64,000 nucleotides of DNA from assembly GCF_000153185.1 (NCBI RefSeq), contig NZ_CH724149.1, positions 62,001 to 126,000 on the forward strand. Reading direction: 5' to 3'. Source of the stretch: Reinekea blandensis MED297 (GTDB taxonomy: Bacteria; Pseudomonadota; Gammaproteobacteria; Pseudomonadales; Natronospirillaceae). Position 1 is the first letter of the stretch. Every line of letters starts with the position of its first letter. The notes under the pieces were generated by a model that searched no databases, was not told where the DNA came from, and worked only from the letters and a program-made list of their open reading frames with translations. The position numbers were made by a program, and so were the translations under genes. Positions 1-8,711 of the stretch are shown here, piece by piece.

Positions 1-152
1 TATTGGCAACGGTCGAGGTTCCGGCCACAGGCGGTTGGCAGAGCTGGCAGACTGTCACGACGACGGTCGAGCTTGAACAAGGCCCAGTAACCTTGGGTGT
101 CTATGCCGCACAAGGCGGTTGGAACCTGAACTGGATCGAACTCATACGCTAA
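1..152 (+). CDS. C-terminal end of a CBM6-type carbohydrate-binding protein (partial)
   Basis: The reading frame is open from base 3 to a TAA at 150-152 and gives 49 residues; the 5' part lies outside the window. The pattern (GGWQSWQTV, then a Val/Glu-rich strand, a GPVTLGVYA strand, and a closing GGWNLNWIEL) is the usual end of a family 6 carbohydrate-binding module, where aromatic residues such as the final Trp line the sugar site. CBM6 modules normally sit at the C-terminus of secreted glycoside hydrolases, so this is probably the tail of a polysaccharidase, but the catalytic part cannot be seen. It points the same way as the cytochrome operon that follows. Confidence 0.7.
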   Translation, partial: LATVEVPATGGWQSWQTVTTTVELEQGPVTLGVYAAQGGWNLNWIELIR

Positions 153-479
153 GTAGCACAAAGGCAGGGAGTGACGTCAGTCGGCGTGGCTCCCTGCAGA
201 CGGTTTTAAATGTCCTCTCTGACAATACCAATTCTCATTCTCTATATGACACAGGTCTCATTTCCTGTAACTGGTTACAGCTTTCTTGTGAACAAGCGCT
301 AAAAAACGACCATTGTTCCGATTTGCTGCGAACTCGTTCCTAAAAAACCGTAAAAACTCCGATAGGGTGTGTTACCGATAACGAAGGCAAATGCCTCATT
401 CACAACACCCAAACCGTTACCCAGGGAATTACCTCACTGTCTTGCAACGAGGTCCGGGTCGAGAGAGGACGGATTGAAC
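153..479. other. Intergenic region between the CBM6 gene and the cytochrome operon
   Basis: No convincing gene in these 327 bases. The stretch holds a possible sigma-70 promoter (CTGACA at 219-224, then TATATG at 243-248, 18-base spacer) and, just downstream, the LacI-type palindrome at 265-280. The rest looks like a long leader for the gene starting at 480. A frame open upstream of that ATG adds 37 residues without signal-peptide character and is not used. Confidence 0.5.
265..280. promoter_or_regulatory. Probable LacI-family operator (site 1)
   Basis: CTGTAACTGGTTACAG keeps both TGTAAC/GTTACA half-sites of the three palindromes found next to the LacI-family gene and its neighbours; only one central base differs. 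It lies just after a possible -10 element, where a repressor could block initiation of the cytochrome operon starting at 480. Confidence 0.6.
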
Positions 480-3400
480 ATGGAAATCTATCATCGCGCC
501 AAGAGGGCGCTCAGTATCTTGCTGCCAGCGATTTTGCTGTTTGCATGCGGTAACACCAACTTTGAAAACACCCGAAACGAAAGCGGCATTGATGCCGGCA
601 AGCGAGCCTATGAGGCATTGTGCGTCAGCTGCCATGGCGTCAAAGGTGAGGGGCTGGGTTCATCGGCTTTGCCGGCTATTGATCCGACTCGAAGCACTTA
701 TGGCGGTAAGACGCTCGCGGCTTTTATCGAAGCCAATATGCAGCGAGGCATCACGTGCCGAGGTGACTGCGCCGAGAACGTGGCTGCATACATCCGAACC
801 TGGGAGCGATCCGATGGCGATGACAACTCCGGTAATGACGATTCGGGTGATGGCGGATCAGATGGCGGTAGTGACAGTGGTAACGACGGTGGAAGCTCCG
901 GTGGCGATGTTGATTCGCTGAACGGCGATGCGGGCAGAGGCGCCGAGTTGTTTGTTGCTAAAAATTGTCAGACCTGTCATGGCGAGCAAGGCGGAGGACT
1001 GTATCCGTTGGTCGCCGATCGGCCAGCTTACGCGCATTCGTCTGCGCCCGCTTTGAGCATGTCTTTGCCCGAGTACATCGACTCCTATATGGGGCCGGGT
1101 AATGCACCGAAATGTCAGCAGCAGTGTGCCGCCGATGTGGCCGCTTTTATTGAAACCTGGGTAACAGACGATGGATCAGGTGGTGACTCTGGCGGTGATT
1201 CCGGTGGTGACTCTGGTGGCGACTCTGGTGGCGACTCTGGCGGTGATTCCGGTGGTGACTCTGGCGGTGATTCCGGTGGTGACTCTGGCGGTGATTCCGG
1301 TGGTGACTCTGGCGGTGATTCCGGTGGTGACTCTGGTGGCGACTCTGGCGGTGATTCCGGTGGTGACTCTGGTGGTGATTCCGGCGGTGACTCTGGTGGC
1401 GATTCCGGCGGCGACTCAGGTGGTGAACCAAATGCCGCCAATGGCAAGCTGCTGTACGAAAATGTTCAACTGAGCTGTTCCGGTTGTCACGGCGCAGACG
1501 GGACGGCACAACTGCCGAATGTCCCAAATCTGGACCCTTTTAAAGCCGTGTATCAACACAGCTCTGCTCCTGGCGAAACCTACAGCCTGGCCGACTATAT
1601 CGACCTTTATATGCCGACGACGCCCACTTTGTGTGATGAGGCCTGTGCTCGGGATATTGCCGCCTACATTCAATCCTGGCGACCGGACGATACAGGCGTT
1701 GCCTGTGCGCCTTCCGAGGTCAACTACGGCCGACGACAAATGCGCCTGCTGACGCAAAGTGAGTACGAAGCAACGTTATACGATCTGTTGGGCTACACAG
1801 TGGTGTCGAACGCTCGCGGCGTGCCGGCAGATACGCTTGTCGAAGGGTTCAGTAACCAGACGCAAACCTCGGTGACGCAAGCCTATATGGATGCCTACAT
1901 GAGCATTGCTGACAGCGCTGTGGCGTTTGCCGAGCAGGATGGCTTCGCGGGCGTTACCGACTGTGAGGGCCTGTCCAATACTGCCTGTGCGCAAGCCTTT
2001 GTGAATGACTTTGCCTGGAAAGCGTATCGACGCCCCTTAACGGATGACGAAAAAGCTCGCTTTCAGGTGTTCTTTTCACCGACCTATAGTGGTGGCAGCA
2101 ATGCCGAAGGTATCAAGGCCGCTCTGCGTGCCGCCATTACGTCGCCTTATTTCCTGTACCGCTTTGAAATGGGCGAGCCGGTAACCGCCTTGCGTGATCG
2201 GGTCTCTAACGGAGATAAGTCTTATCAACCGGGAGACATCGGCTACACGCTCACCGCAGAAGGTATGGGCGCAACCGGCGACTATAAAACGCTCAGTAAC
2301 AGTAACAACAACTGGGGGCGTTACATGGAAAGCGCCAATTATTATCAATACTCCGGAAGTGACCTGATCATGGTGACGGCGAAAGCCAATCCGGTAAACG
2401 ATGATTACCCGACTCTGCGGTTAAGTGCCTATAACAATGCATTCGATCTTCGTGTCACGCTCGACTCCAGCCTCGAGAAAACCTACGTGTTTGTGCTCGA
2501 AGGACCAGACGCGCCTACACCCGATGTGCATGGTGTGTACGTGCAGTTCCTGCAGGAAGGTGTCGGCAGTATCGATATCAAACAGATCGATTTTGCACCG
2601 GCGATTGAAGTAGAACAGCCCGAGCCACCAGAAGAGCTTGATGATGACGCCTATGTGCTGACTCAACATGAAATCGCGTCGTTCCTGTCTTACACCTACA
2701 CCGGAACCATGCCGGACGCTGAGTTGTTTGCGGCGGCCGCCAACAACGAGCTGGTTACCGATGCCCAGCTTGAGTATCAGATTGCGCGCCTTCTGCAGAC
2801 GGAAACGGCCCGGCATCACTTCGGTGAGTTTGCCGCTCAATGGCTGGCGACCGATAACGTCCTGTCGGCGGCGAAAGATGCTGAGCTGTATCCTAAGTTC
2901 ACAACCGGCATACGCAAACTGATGGCCCAGGAAGTGCGGGAGATTTTCCGGCATGTCATGTTTGATGGTGAGCAACCGGTCAGTAACCTCTACAGCAACT
3001 TCACCTTCCTGAACCAGGAACTGGCTGCGTTTTATGGTATCGAGGGCGTTTCGTCAAATGAGTTCAGCAAGGTGTCTGAGCTTGCGAATCGAGGCGGTAT
3101 TCTGACCAGCGGTGCCTTTATGGCCGGTTTTGCCCACGAGCAGGAAACGTCGCCAATTAAGCGGGCGGTTGCTGTTCGTGAGCGCTTACTGTGCCATACG
3201 GTGCCGCCGATGCCGACTGACATTGATGCGGCACGCGAAGACGTTGCCGAACAACTCGAAGCTTACATCGAGCAACAGGGATCAATTACCAACCGGGAGC
3301 GTTATGCATTCCTGACCAAAGACGAACCCTGCAGTGCTTGCCACGATGAAATCATTAACCCTCATGGTTTTGGCATGGAGAACTTTGATGCCGTAGGTCT

Positions 3401-3770
3401 GCTGCGCAGTCATGGCGTTAACGGAAAAATCATCGACGCCTCCGGTGCGCTGATCGGAACCGAGACGATGACGGATGGCAATCAGATCTCCTTTACCGGC
3501 GCACGTTCGCTGTCCGATGAACTGATGACATTGCCGGCAACACAAACCTGCCTGGCGGAAAAGGGATTTCGTTTTGTAATGGGAACCGGGCACAACTGGT
3601 TTGATCATGTCGCCGAAAACGCGCCGGAACTCGAACCCGATGAGAAAGCCGGTTATCAATGCGGTATTGATCAGATGGTCTCATCGATGTCGGCCAATAA
3701 CCTCAATCCGAGAGCGGCGTTCCGTGAGCTCGGTGTCAGCGACTTTGTTCGCTATCGCAAACAACGATAA
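480..3770 (+). CDS. Multihaem c-type cytochrome lipoprotein, DUF1587/1592/1588/1585 family
   Basis: The protein has 1096 residues. ATG480 follows a purine-rich GAGAGGAC stretch and opens a lipoprotein signal (LLFAC, Cys23), so it is probably membrane-anchored outside the cytoplasm. Three small cytochrome c domains carry CxxCH at about 48-52, 163-167 and 333-337, separated by acidic Gly/Ser/Asp linkers. The second linker is 20 perfect GGDS copies (residues 234-313). The C-terminal two thirds match the DUF1587/1592/1588/1585 architecture of planctomycete-type cytochromes, with a fourth motif, CSACH, at 951-955. A beta-rich insert at about 555-700 resembles a carbohydrate-binding module. The next gene, 14 bases on, is the DUF1552 protein that usually accompanies this family. 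Function in the family is not firmly known; electron transfer during polysaccharide attack is inference. Confidence 0.85.
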   Translation: MEIYHRAKRALSILLPAILLFACGNTNFENTRNESGIDAGKRAYEALCVSCHGVKGEGLGSSALPAIDPTRSTYGGKTLAAFIEANMQRGITCRGDCAENVAAYIRTWERSDGDDNSGNDDSGDGGSDGGSDSGNDGGSSGGDVDSLNGDAGRGAELFVAKNCQTCHGEQGGGLYPLVADRPAYAHSSAPALSMSLPEYIDSYMGPGNAPKCQQQCAADVAAFIETWVTDDGSGGDSGGDSGGDSGGDSGGDSGGDSGGDSGGDSGGDSGGDSGGDSGGDSGGDSGGDSGGDSGGDSGGDSGGDSGGDSGGDSGGEPNAANGKLLYENVQLSCSGCHGADGTAQLPNVPNLDPFKAVYQHSSAPGETYSLADYIDLYMPTTPTLCDEACARDIAAYIQSWRPDDTGVACAPSEVNYGRRQMRLLTQSEYEATLYDLLGYTVVSNARGVPADTLVEGFSNQTQTSVTQAYMDAYMSIADSAVAFAEQDGFAGVTDCEGLSNTACAQAFVNDFAWKAYRRPLTDDEKARFQVFFSPTYSGGSNAEGIKAALRAAITSPYFLYRFEMGEPVTALRDRVSNGDKSYQPGDIGYTLTAEGMGATGDYKTLSNSNNNWGRYMESANYYQYSGSDLIMVTAKANPVNDDYPTLRLSAYNNAFDLRVTLDSSLEKTYVFVLEGPDAPTPDVHGVYVQFLQEGVGSIDIKQIDFAPAIEVEQPEPPEELDDDAYVLTQHEIASFLSYTYTGTMPDAELFAAAANNELVTDAQLEYQIARLLQTETARHHFGEFAAQWLATDNVLSAAKDAELYPKFTTGIRKLMAQEVREIFRHVMFDGEQPVSNLYSNFTFLNQELAAFYGIEGVSSNEFSKVSELANRGGILTSGAFMAGFAHEQETSPIKRAVAVRERLLCHTVPPMPTDIDAAREDVAEQLEAYIEQQGSITNRERYAFLTKDEPCSACHDEIINPHGFGMENFDAVGLLRSHGVNGKIIDASGALIGTETMTDGNQISFTGARSLSDELMTLPATQTCLAEKGFRFVMGTGHNWFDHVAENAPELEPDEKAGYQCGIDQMVSSMSANNLNPRAAFRELGVSDFVRYRKQR
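1179..1418 (+). repeat. In-frame 12-base tandem repeat, 20 copies, encoding (GGDS)20
   Basis: Twenty units of the form GGYGGYGAYTCY, degenerate only at third positions, run without interruption inside the cytochrome gene. The unit is a multiple of three, so gain or loss of copies would change linker length without breaking the frame. The antisense strand is also open here (Pro-Pro-Glu-Ser repeats), a by-product of the repeat. Confidence 0.95.
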
Positions 3771-3784
3771 GGGAGATCGCGAAC

Positions 3785-5035
3785 ATGACTCACTCCATTG
3801 CAAACATGAATCGTCGCCATTTTCTGAAAACGCTTGGCCAGGCCGGCTTAACCGTACCGATGTTGAAAGGCGCCACCTTTACCGCAGGTATGATGGCGGC
3901 GCGAGCGGCGCAAGCCGCCGAGGTGCCCGGTATAAAACGCGTCATCTGCGTATACATTCCGGACGGGGCGCCGGTGAACGGCACCAACCTGTGGTTGCCA
4001 TCTAATGACCTGACACTACCGGTCACAACCGCCCCTCTGGAAAGCGTGAAGCAACATTGCATTTTCTTCAGCAATGCCACCATCGCGAATAAAGACGGTG
4101 CCGGTGTTGGCGGACACGGCAATACCAATAAAGCCTTTGGTGGCGCCGGTTTTTACAACACCTTCGATGTTGAGTTGGAACGCACCTTGGGCGCGGTCTC
4201 CGCTTTTCCATCCCTGTTGTTGGGCGTGCAGAGCAATGGTCACGGCAGTGCGACCAAAAAAAATGGCACGGAAGTTAACTATCAGGACAATCCGCTGGCG
4301 ACCTTCAACCGGTTGTTCGGCTCGACAATCAACACCGGGGATGTCGAAACTAAACGCACCCGCCGGGTTTTGGATCTGCATAAACAGGAGCTGGCCGATC
4401 TGACTCAGCGACTGGGCATGGCGGAACGTCAGCGGTTGGATGAACATCTGGCATCGGTCGAGAAAATAGAAAAACGCCTGGAGCAGACGGTGGAAGAGCA
4501 GTGTCGTAATCCGGAGTGGAATGAAACCGGCTTTATTTACGACGCCGCCGATAACTCGAAGTTTACGCTGGAATCAGAGCTGCAAATGGACACGGCTATT
4601 TTAGCGATGCAATGTAATCTGACCAATGTGGTGTCGTTTATGTTCGGTAACCACCAGTCCGAGCACGCCATACCGGAGCTGAATTTCACCGGGGATTATC
4701 ATCAGTCGATTCACGGTGGGCAGGCCGGCGCTTACGAAGAATGTCGCGCCTATTTGTCGAGCCGGATGACTTACTTGATCACCGAACTCGATAAAGCCGG
4801 TTTGTTGGACAGCACCTTGATCATCCAATCAACGGACATGGGCGATGGTAATGCACACAGCTCCGATCACGCCCCGGTCATGATGGCCGGTGGTGGAGCT
4901 GCGCTGCGTGGTGGTAGCGTTGTGGATGCCCAAGGCTCACACATGAACGTGTTTGACACCGCGGTGGAAATGCTGGGCCTGCAACAGGAGTTACCGCAGT
5001 ATGGTAACGGCGCGTTGTCTCAGGTGATTGCCTGA
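3785..5035 (+). CDS. DUF1552 family protein with Tat signal
   Basis: A 416-residue protein starting at ATG3785 after GGGAG; a second ATG at 3809 is possible. The N-terminus has a twin-arginine motif (NRRHFLK), a weakly hydrophobic stretch and an Ala-rich cleavage region (ARAAQAAE), indicating folded export through the Tat system. The remainder (IKRVICVYIPDGAPVNGTNLW near the start of the mature part; GHGNTNKAFGG; STDMGDGNAHSSDHAPVMMAGG near the end) is typical of DUF1552. The late His/Asp-rich segment resembles the metal site of DUF1501/sulfatase-like folds, but catalysis is unproven. It is the normal genetic partner of DUF1592 cytochromes and is co-transcribed with one here. Confidence 0.88.
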   Translation: MTHSIANMNRRHFLKTLGQAGLTVPMLKGATFTAGMMAARAAQAAEVPGIKRVICVYIPDGAPVNGTNLWLPSNDLTLPVTTAPLESVKQHCIFFSNATIANKDGAGVGGHGNTNKAFGGAGFYNTFDVELERTLGAVSAFPSLLLGVQSNGHGSATKKNGTEVNYQDNPLATFNRLFGSTINTGDVETKRTRRVLDLHKQELADLTQRLGMAERQRLDEHLASVEKIEKRLEQTVEEQCRNPEWNETGFIYDAADNSKFTLESELQMDTAILAMQCNLTNVVSFMFGNHQSEHAIPELNFTGDYHQSIHGGQAGAYEECRAYLSSRMTYLITELDKAGLLDSTLIIQSTDMGDGNAHSSDHAPVMMAGGGAALRGGSVVDAQGSHMNVFDTAVEMLGLQQELPQYGNGALSQVIA

Positions 5036-5043
5036 GGCACGCG

Positions 5044-6021
5044 TCAGGAGAGTGACTGCATCCAGTCGTAGCAGTCACGCAATGCAGACTGAACGTCGGT
5101 ATCTGCACGGTAACCGAGCTCCTGTTGTGCTTTGGCACTACTGACCTGTAATTGGTCGCAGACAATCAGTGCTTTTTCGGGCGTGAGTTCAGGTTCGCGA
5201 CCGGTAACATTCGCGCCGAGTACGGAGAGTTGTGCGAAGGTTTTCAAAACCCAGGCGGGTGTGGCTCGCTTGGGTGTTTTTTTCCCAAGCATCTGGCCAA
5301 TTTCACTGACAAACGCCACAAAACTTAAATCCTTGCCCGACAGAATATAGTTCTCACCGGTACGTCCTTGTTCGGCGGCTAACAGATGCGCGCGCGCCAC
5401 CTCTTTGATATCGCAGAAGCTACCAAGGCCGGGTGGTACGCCGGGTAGCCGATCCTTGTCGACCATATCGATCATCTGTGACCAGTTGTGATGATCCGGA
5501 GCGCCAACCAGATGGCAAGGGTTCAGAATGACCGCATCCAGTTGTTGTTCCGCCACGGCTTTTTTAACTGCTTTTTCTGATAAATGCTTGGTTCGGTAAT
5601 AGTTGCAGAACGATTGCTCTCCGAGCTGTTCCGTTGCTTCAGTGATCAAGGTGTCGTGAACGCCATAGGCGGCAATACTGGAGGTATGCACAAAGCGCTT
5701 GGCTCGGCGCTCAATGGCCACGGCAATGGCGTTATCGGTTCCGGTTAGGTTAATGCGATTCTGAGTCGTGTTTTTACGTTTCCACATGCTGGTGTCCGCC
5801 GCCGCATGGAAGAACACATCCATGTTTTCCGGGCAGGCGGCCAGCAGCGATTGGTGATGGGTCACATCCCCGATGTGCCAATGTACCGGTAAGTTGTCCA
5901 GTTCTCGGGTATCGGACGTCTGCCGCTTTAAGGCGTGTACTTCAACATCGGCAGCGATCAGCTGTCGAACCAGGTTCGTGCCCAGAAAACCGGTGGCGCC
6001 GGTGATAAATACACGTTGCAT
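5044..6021 (-). CDS. NAD(P)-dependent epimerase/dehydratase (extended SDR)
   Basis: A 325-residue extended short-chain dehydrogenase. The start is the ATG at 6021, which puts the nucleotide-binding GATGFLG at residues 8-14, as normal for the family; a longer frame would add 47 unlikely residues. The catalytic Tyr-Lys pair appears in YYRTKHLSE, preceded by the HTSSIAAYG strand carrying the active-site Ser. Overall it resembles dihydroflavonol reductase-like sugar/steroid SDRs. The substrate cannot be told. It lies 19 bases after the MATE gene on the same strand, so the two are probably co-transcribed, and it converges tail to tail with the DUF1552 gene. Confidence 0.85.
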   Translation of the reverse strand: MQRVFITGATGFLGTNLVRQLIAADVEVHALKRQTSDTRELDNLPVHWHIGDVTHHQSLLAACPENMDVFFHAAADTSMWKRKNTTQNRINLTGTDNAIAVAIERRAKRFVHTSSIAAYGVHDTLITEATEQLGEQSFCNYYRTKHLSEKAVKKAVAEQQLDAVILNPCHLVGAPDHHNWSQMIDMVDKDRLPGVPPGLGSFCDIKEVARAHLLAAEQGRTGENYILSGKDLSFVAFVSEIGQMLGKKTPKRATPAWVLKTFAQLSVLGANVTGREPELTPEKALIVCDQLQVSSAKAQQELGYRADTDVQSALRDCYDWMQSLS

Positions 6022-6040
6022 GCAGACTCCTTGTGTCCTT

Positions 6041-7405
6041 TTAAGCGACGGGTGTCGGTTGCGAGCGCAGTGCTTTGTAAAACGGAACAAACAGCAGCAC
6101 TGCCAGGATCGCTGAACTGACGTCGGCCAACGGGAAAGCCATCCAGGCGCCGTCGATTCCAATCAGCCGCGGCAACGTCAGCATGGCCGGAATCAGGAAC
6201 AGATAGACACGGGCGCTGGAGGCAATCAGCGCCATGCGCGCGTGACCGGTGGCCTGAAAGTATCCGGTTATGATGAAGGTTGAACCGACCAGCGTAAAGC
6301 ACAGAAAAACCGTACGGCTGATTTGCATGGCGCGTTGTAGCAGCTCAGGGTCGCTGGTAAAAATGCCGAGAAATACCTGAGGAACGGTCAGCATGATCGC
6401 ACTGACGCTGCCGCAGAGAATCAAGCTGGACGTCAGACCCAGACGCACCATGGTTCGGACACGGCTTAACTCGCCGGCCCCATAGTTGTAACCGGTAATG
6501 GTTTGAAACGCGATCATCATGCCGATCAGTGGCAGGATAACAAACATCAGCACCCGGCCGACCAGACCGTATGCGCTGATGTAAATGTCCGCCGCGTTAC
6601 CGCCAACCTGAGACAGGGCGTTGTTGGTCGTGGCAATCATGAATGAGGCTCCCGCATGGGAAATAAAAAATGGCAGTCCGAGAGCCACGACCGGCCACAG
6701 TGCCCGCCAATCGATTCGCCATTCCCGAGCGGTTAAGTGAATGGCCGTTTTGCCGCGCAGATAAAAACTCACCGCGAGGCACAAGCCCGCGGTCTGGGCA
6801 ATCACCGTGGCGATGGCGGCACCCTGAACACCCATATCCAACACAAAAATAAAGATCGGGTCGAGAATCATGTTCAGGACCGAACCGGTGAGCATCAACA
6901 TCATCATGTATTGCATCTTGCCTTCGGCGCGCAACAGATCACCAAACACCGCCCCCATGATGGCAATGGGGGAGCCGAGCAGGATGGGTAACAGGTAGTC
7001 GACACTGTAGGGCATCAACGCTTCGGTCACCCCCAGCAGCGACAGGATGGGTTTCATCGCCAACAGGACCAGCGCGCAAATGACAAATGAAAACAGAATG
7101 CTGAAGGTTAAGGTTGTCTGAGCCGCATGCCGTGCCGCTTCGTGATCTTTTGCGCCGAGGCGACGCGAGACAATCGATGCAGCACCGCTGCCCAGCACGG
7201 CGGCAAACGCAAACACAATCATCTGAACCGGAAAGACGATCGATACGCCTCCAATGGCGAGAGGCCCGACACCGCGGGTCACAAAGATCGCATCAACGAT
7301 GTTGTAGAGGCCGTTCACCAACATGGCGAAAATCATCGGCAGGGACATGGAAACAAAAAGTTTGCCGACGGGCGCAGTGCCCAGGCGTTCAGTCTGTTGA
7401 GTCAT
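6041..7405 (-). CDS. MATE family multidrug/Na+ antiporter
   Basis: A 454-residue integral membrane protein with about 12 hydrophobic segments in two homologous halves, the MATE fold. The N-terminus (LGTAPVGKLFVSMSLPMIFAM, then NIVDAIFV) fits the MepA/DinF-like group, which exports cationic drugs or metabolites using Na+ or H+ gradients. The ATG at 7405 follows an AGGA about 10 bases upstream. It precedes the SDR gene closely; nothing in the sequence tells the substrate. Confidence 0.88.
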   Translation of the reverse strand: MTQQTERLGTAPVGKLFVSMSLPMIFAMLVNGLYNIVDAIFVTRGVGPLAIGGVSIVFPVQMIVFAFAAVLGSGAASIVSRRLGAKDHEAARHAAQTTLTFSILFSFVICALVLLAMKPILSLLGVTEALMPYSVDYLLPILLGSPIAIMGAVFGDLLRAEGKMQYMMMLMLTGSVLNMILDPIFIFVLDMGVQGAAIATVIAQTAGLCLAVSFYLRGKTAIHLTAREWRIDWRALWPVVALGLPFFISHAGASFMIATTNNALSQVGGNAADIYISAYGLVGRVLMFVILPLIGMMIAFQTITGYNYGAGELSRVRTMVRLGLTSSLILCGSVSAIMLTVPQVFLGIFTSDPELLQRAMQISRTVFLCFTLVGSTFIITGYFQATGHARMALIASSARVYLFLIPAMLTLPRLIGIDGAWMAFPLADVSSAILAVLLFVPFYKALRSQPTPVA

Positions 7406-7557
7406 TCAATGGGTCCTGTCAGGAGAATCAGGTCGCCCGGAAACTAAGGGCGTCTAAAAGCGGTTCTGCACACCGGTGCGGCGCAGCGGGGGAGTATAGA
7501 CGAACGCGGCGGCTAATTAGTCGTTTGGCTGGACAAAGATGACTTTTGGCCAACTGC

Positions 7558-8562
7558 TCAGCGTTTGGGACGGGTGGTGGATTGGCGAACGACGAGTTCA
7601 GGCTGATATTTCTGGGTCACGCTGCCTTCCCGGTCGCCCAGTTTAAGCAGAGCCAGGTCGGCGGCCTGACGTCCGAACTCGGCGACGGGGATGTTCACCG
7701 TGGTCAGCCCCGGCACTGTGTACCGCGCCATGACCATGTCATCGTAGCCGACAACACTGACATCATCGGGTACTCGTTTACCGTCGGCTTTTAAGGCTTT
7801 CATGGCGCCAATGGCCATATGATCGTTATGCGCAAAGACGGCAGTAAAGTCGGCCTTGCGACGATTCAATCGCTCGATCGACTGTGTGCCACCTTCTTCC
7901 TGATAATCGGACTCGATCACCAGGCGTTCATCGTACCGCAGTCCGGCCTGTTCAATGGCGCGTCGATAACCGGCCAGACGGGCGCGGGCATCCGCTTTGA
8001 ATAACGGGCCGGCAATACAGGCGATGGCGGTATGTCCCTGATCGAGCAGATGCTGAGTGGCCAGATAGCCACCCATGTCGTTATCGAGTGAAATGCAGTT
8101 ATCGGCCAGTTCCGGTACCCGCCGGTTGATCAGAATGATGGGGATGGAGTACTCATCGCACATCTTAATCAGATCGTTATCCGGAATTGATTCAACGTGC
8201 AGTAGCAGGGCATCGACCCGCCGCTGCATCAGAAATTCGATCGCGTCCATCTCGCTGTCAAACGATTCATGACCGCTGGTGATGATCAGATGTTTGCCTT
8301 GCTTACGGACGGTGTCCTCGGCCGCGCGCATCATTTCACCGAAGAAGGGACCGGCCAGATCCGAGACCACCATGCCAAGCGTGTCAGAACGGTTGGTGGC
8401 CAGCGCTTTGGCGAATGAGTTGGGTTTGTAGCCCAGTTCCTTCATGGCCTGCAGAACTTTCTCGCGGGTTGAATCCGACACCCATTTGTTACCGTTGACA
8501 ACTCTGGAGACGGTTGCAACAGAGACATTGGCATGTTTAGAGACTTGTCGGATCGTAGCCAT
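7558..8562 (-). CDS. LacI/GalR-family transcriptional regulator
   Basis: A 334-residue repressor. Residues 1-50 form the LacI helix-turn-helix and hinge (ATIRQVSKHANVSVATVSRVVNG, then KELGYKPNSFAKAL), followed by a periplasmic-binding-protein-like effector domain (TLGMVVSDLAGPFFGEMMRAAE; VVGYDDMVMARYTVPGLTTV). A perfect 16-base palindrome lies 30 bases upstream of its ATG, so autoregulation is likely. The same palindrome precedes the chemoreceptor and the epimerase-phosphorylase operon, and a near copy precedes the cytochrome operon. The effector is therefore probably cellobiose, glucose or a related cello-oligosaccharide; this is inference from neighbours, not from binding-pocket residues. 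Confidence 0.92.
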   Translation of the reverse strand: MATIRQVSKHANVSVATVSRVVNGNKWVSDSTREKVLQAMKELGYKPNSFAKALATNRSDTLGMVVSDLAGPFFGEMMRAAEDTVRKQGKHLIITSGHESFDSEMDAIEFLMQRRVDALLLHVESIPDNDLIKMCDEYSIPIILINRRVPELADNCISLDNDMGGYLATQHLLDQGHTAIACIAGPLFKADARARLAGYRRAIEQAGLRYDERLVIESDYQEEGGTQSIERLNRRKADFTAVFAHNDHMAIGAMKALKADGKRVPDDVSVVGYDDMVMARYTVPGLTTVNIPVAEFGRQAADLALLKLGDREGSVTQKYQPELVVRQSTTRPKR

Positions 8563-8591
8563 GAGCGCATTCCCAGCGGTGATTGGTTATA

Positions 8592-8607
8592 ATGTAACCG
8601 GTTACAT
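8592..8607. promoter_or_regulatory. LacI-family operator (site 2, own gene)
   Basis: ATGTAACCGGTTACAT is a perfect 16-base palindrome with the central CG step typical of LacI/GalR operators, 30 bases upstream of the regulator's ATG. Identical to the site at 10824-10839. Confidence 0.8.
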
Positions 8608-8671
8608 GTTGGTTTCCAAGCGGATTCTACCGATTTTCCCTGAAAATGTCCTGAAAACCTGTAACAAACCT

Positions 8672-8696
8672 GACCGGCTCAATGTTCAAGCCGGTC
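8672..8696. terminator. Intrinsic terminator-like hairpin after the chemoreceptor gene
   Basis: GACCGGCT pairs perfectly with AGCCGGTC across a 9-base loop. The T run (TTTT) follows on the + strand; on the - strand, the direction of the neighbouring genes, the following bases are less T-rich, so it may act poorly or in both directions. Confidence 0.5.
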
Positions 8697-8711
8697 TTTT
8701 CAGTTTCAGTC

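Noticed and set aside
1179-1418. CRISPR array
   Set aside because: The units are contiguous 12-mers with no unique spacers, in frame with a protein, and no cas genes are near.
1115-1447. Antisense open frame encoding Pro-Pro-Glu-Ser repeats opposite the GGDS array
   Set aside because: It exists only because a 12-base repeat without stops is open in several frames; there is no ribosome-binding site and it lies wholly within the cytochrome gene.
5030-5056. Hairpin CCTGA/TCAGG at the convergent ends of the DUF1552 and SDR genes
   Set aside because: Only five pairs and no T run; too weak to call a terminator.
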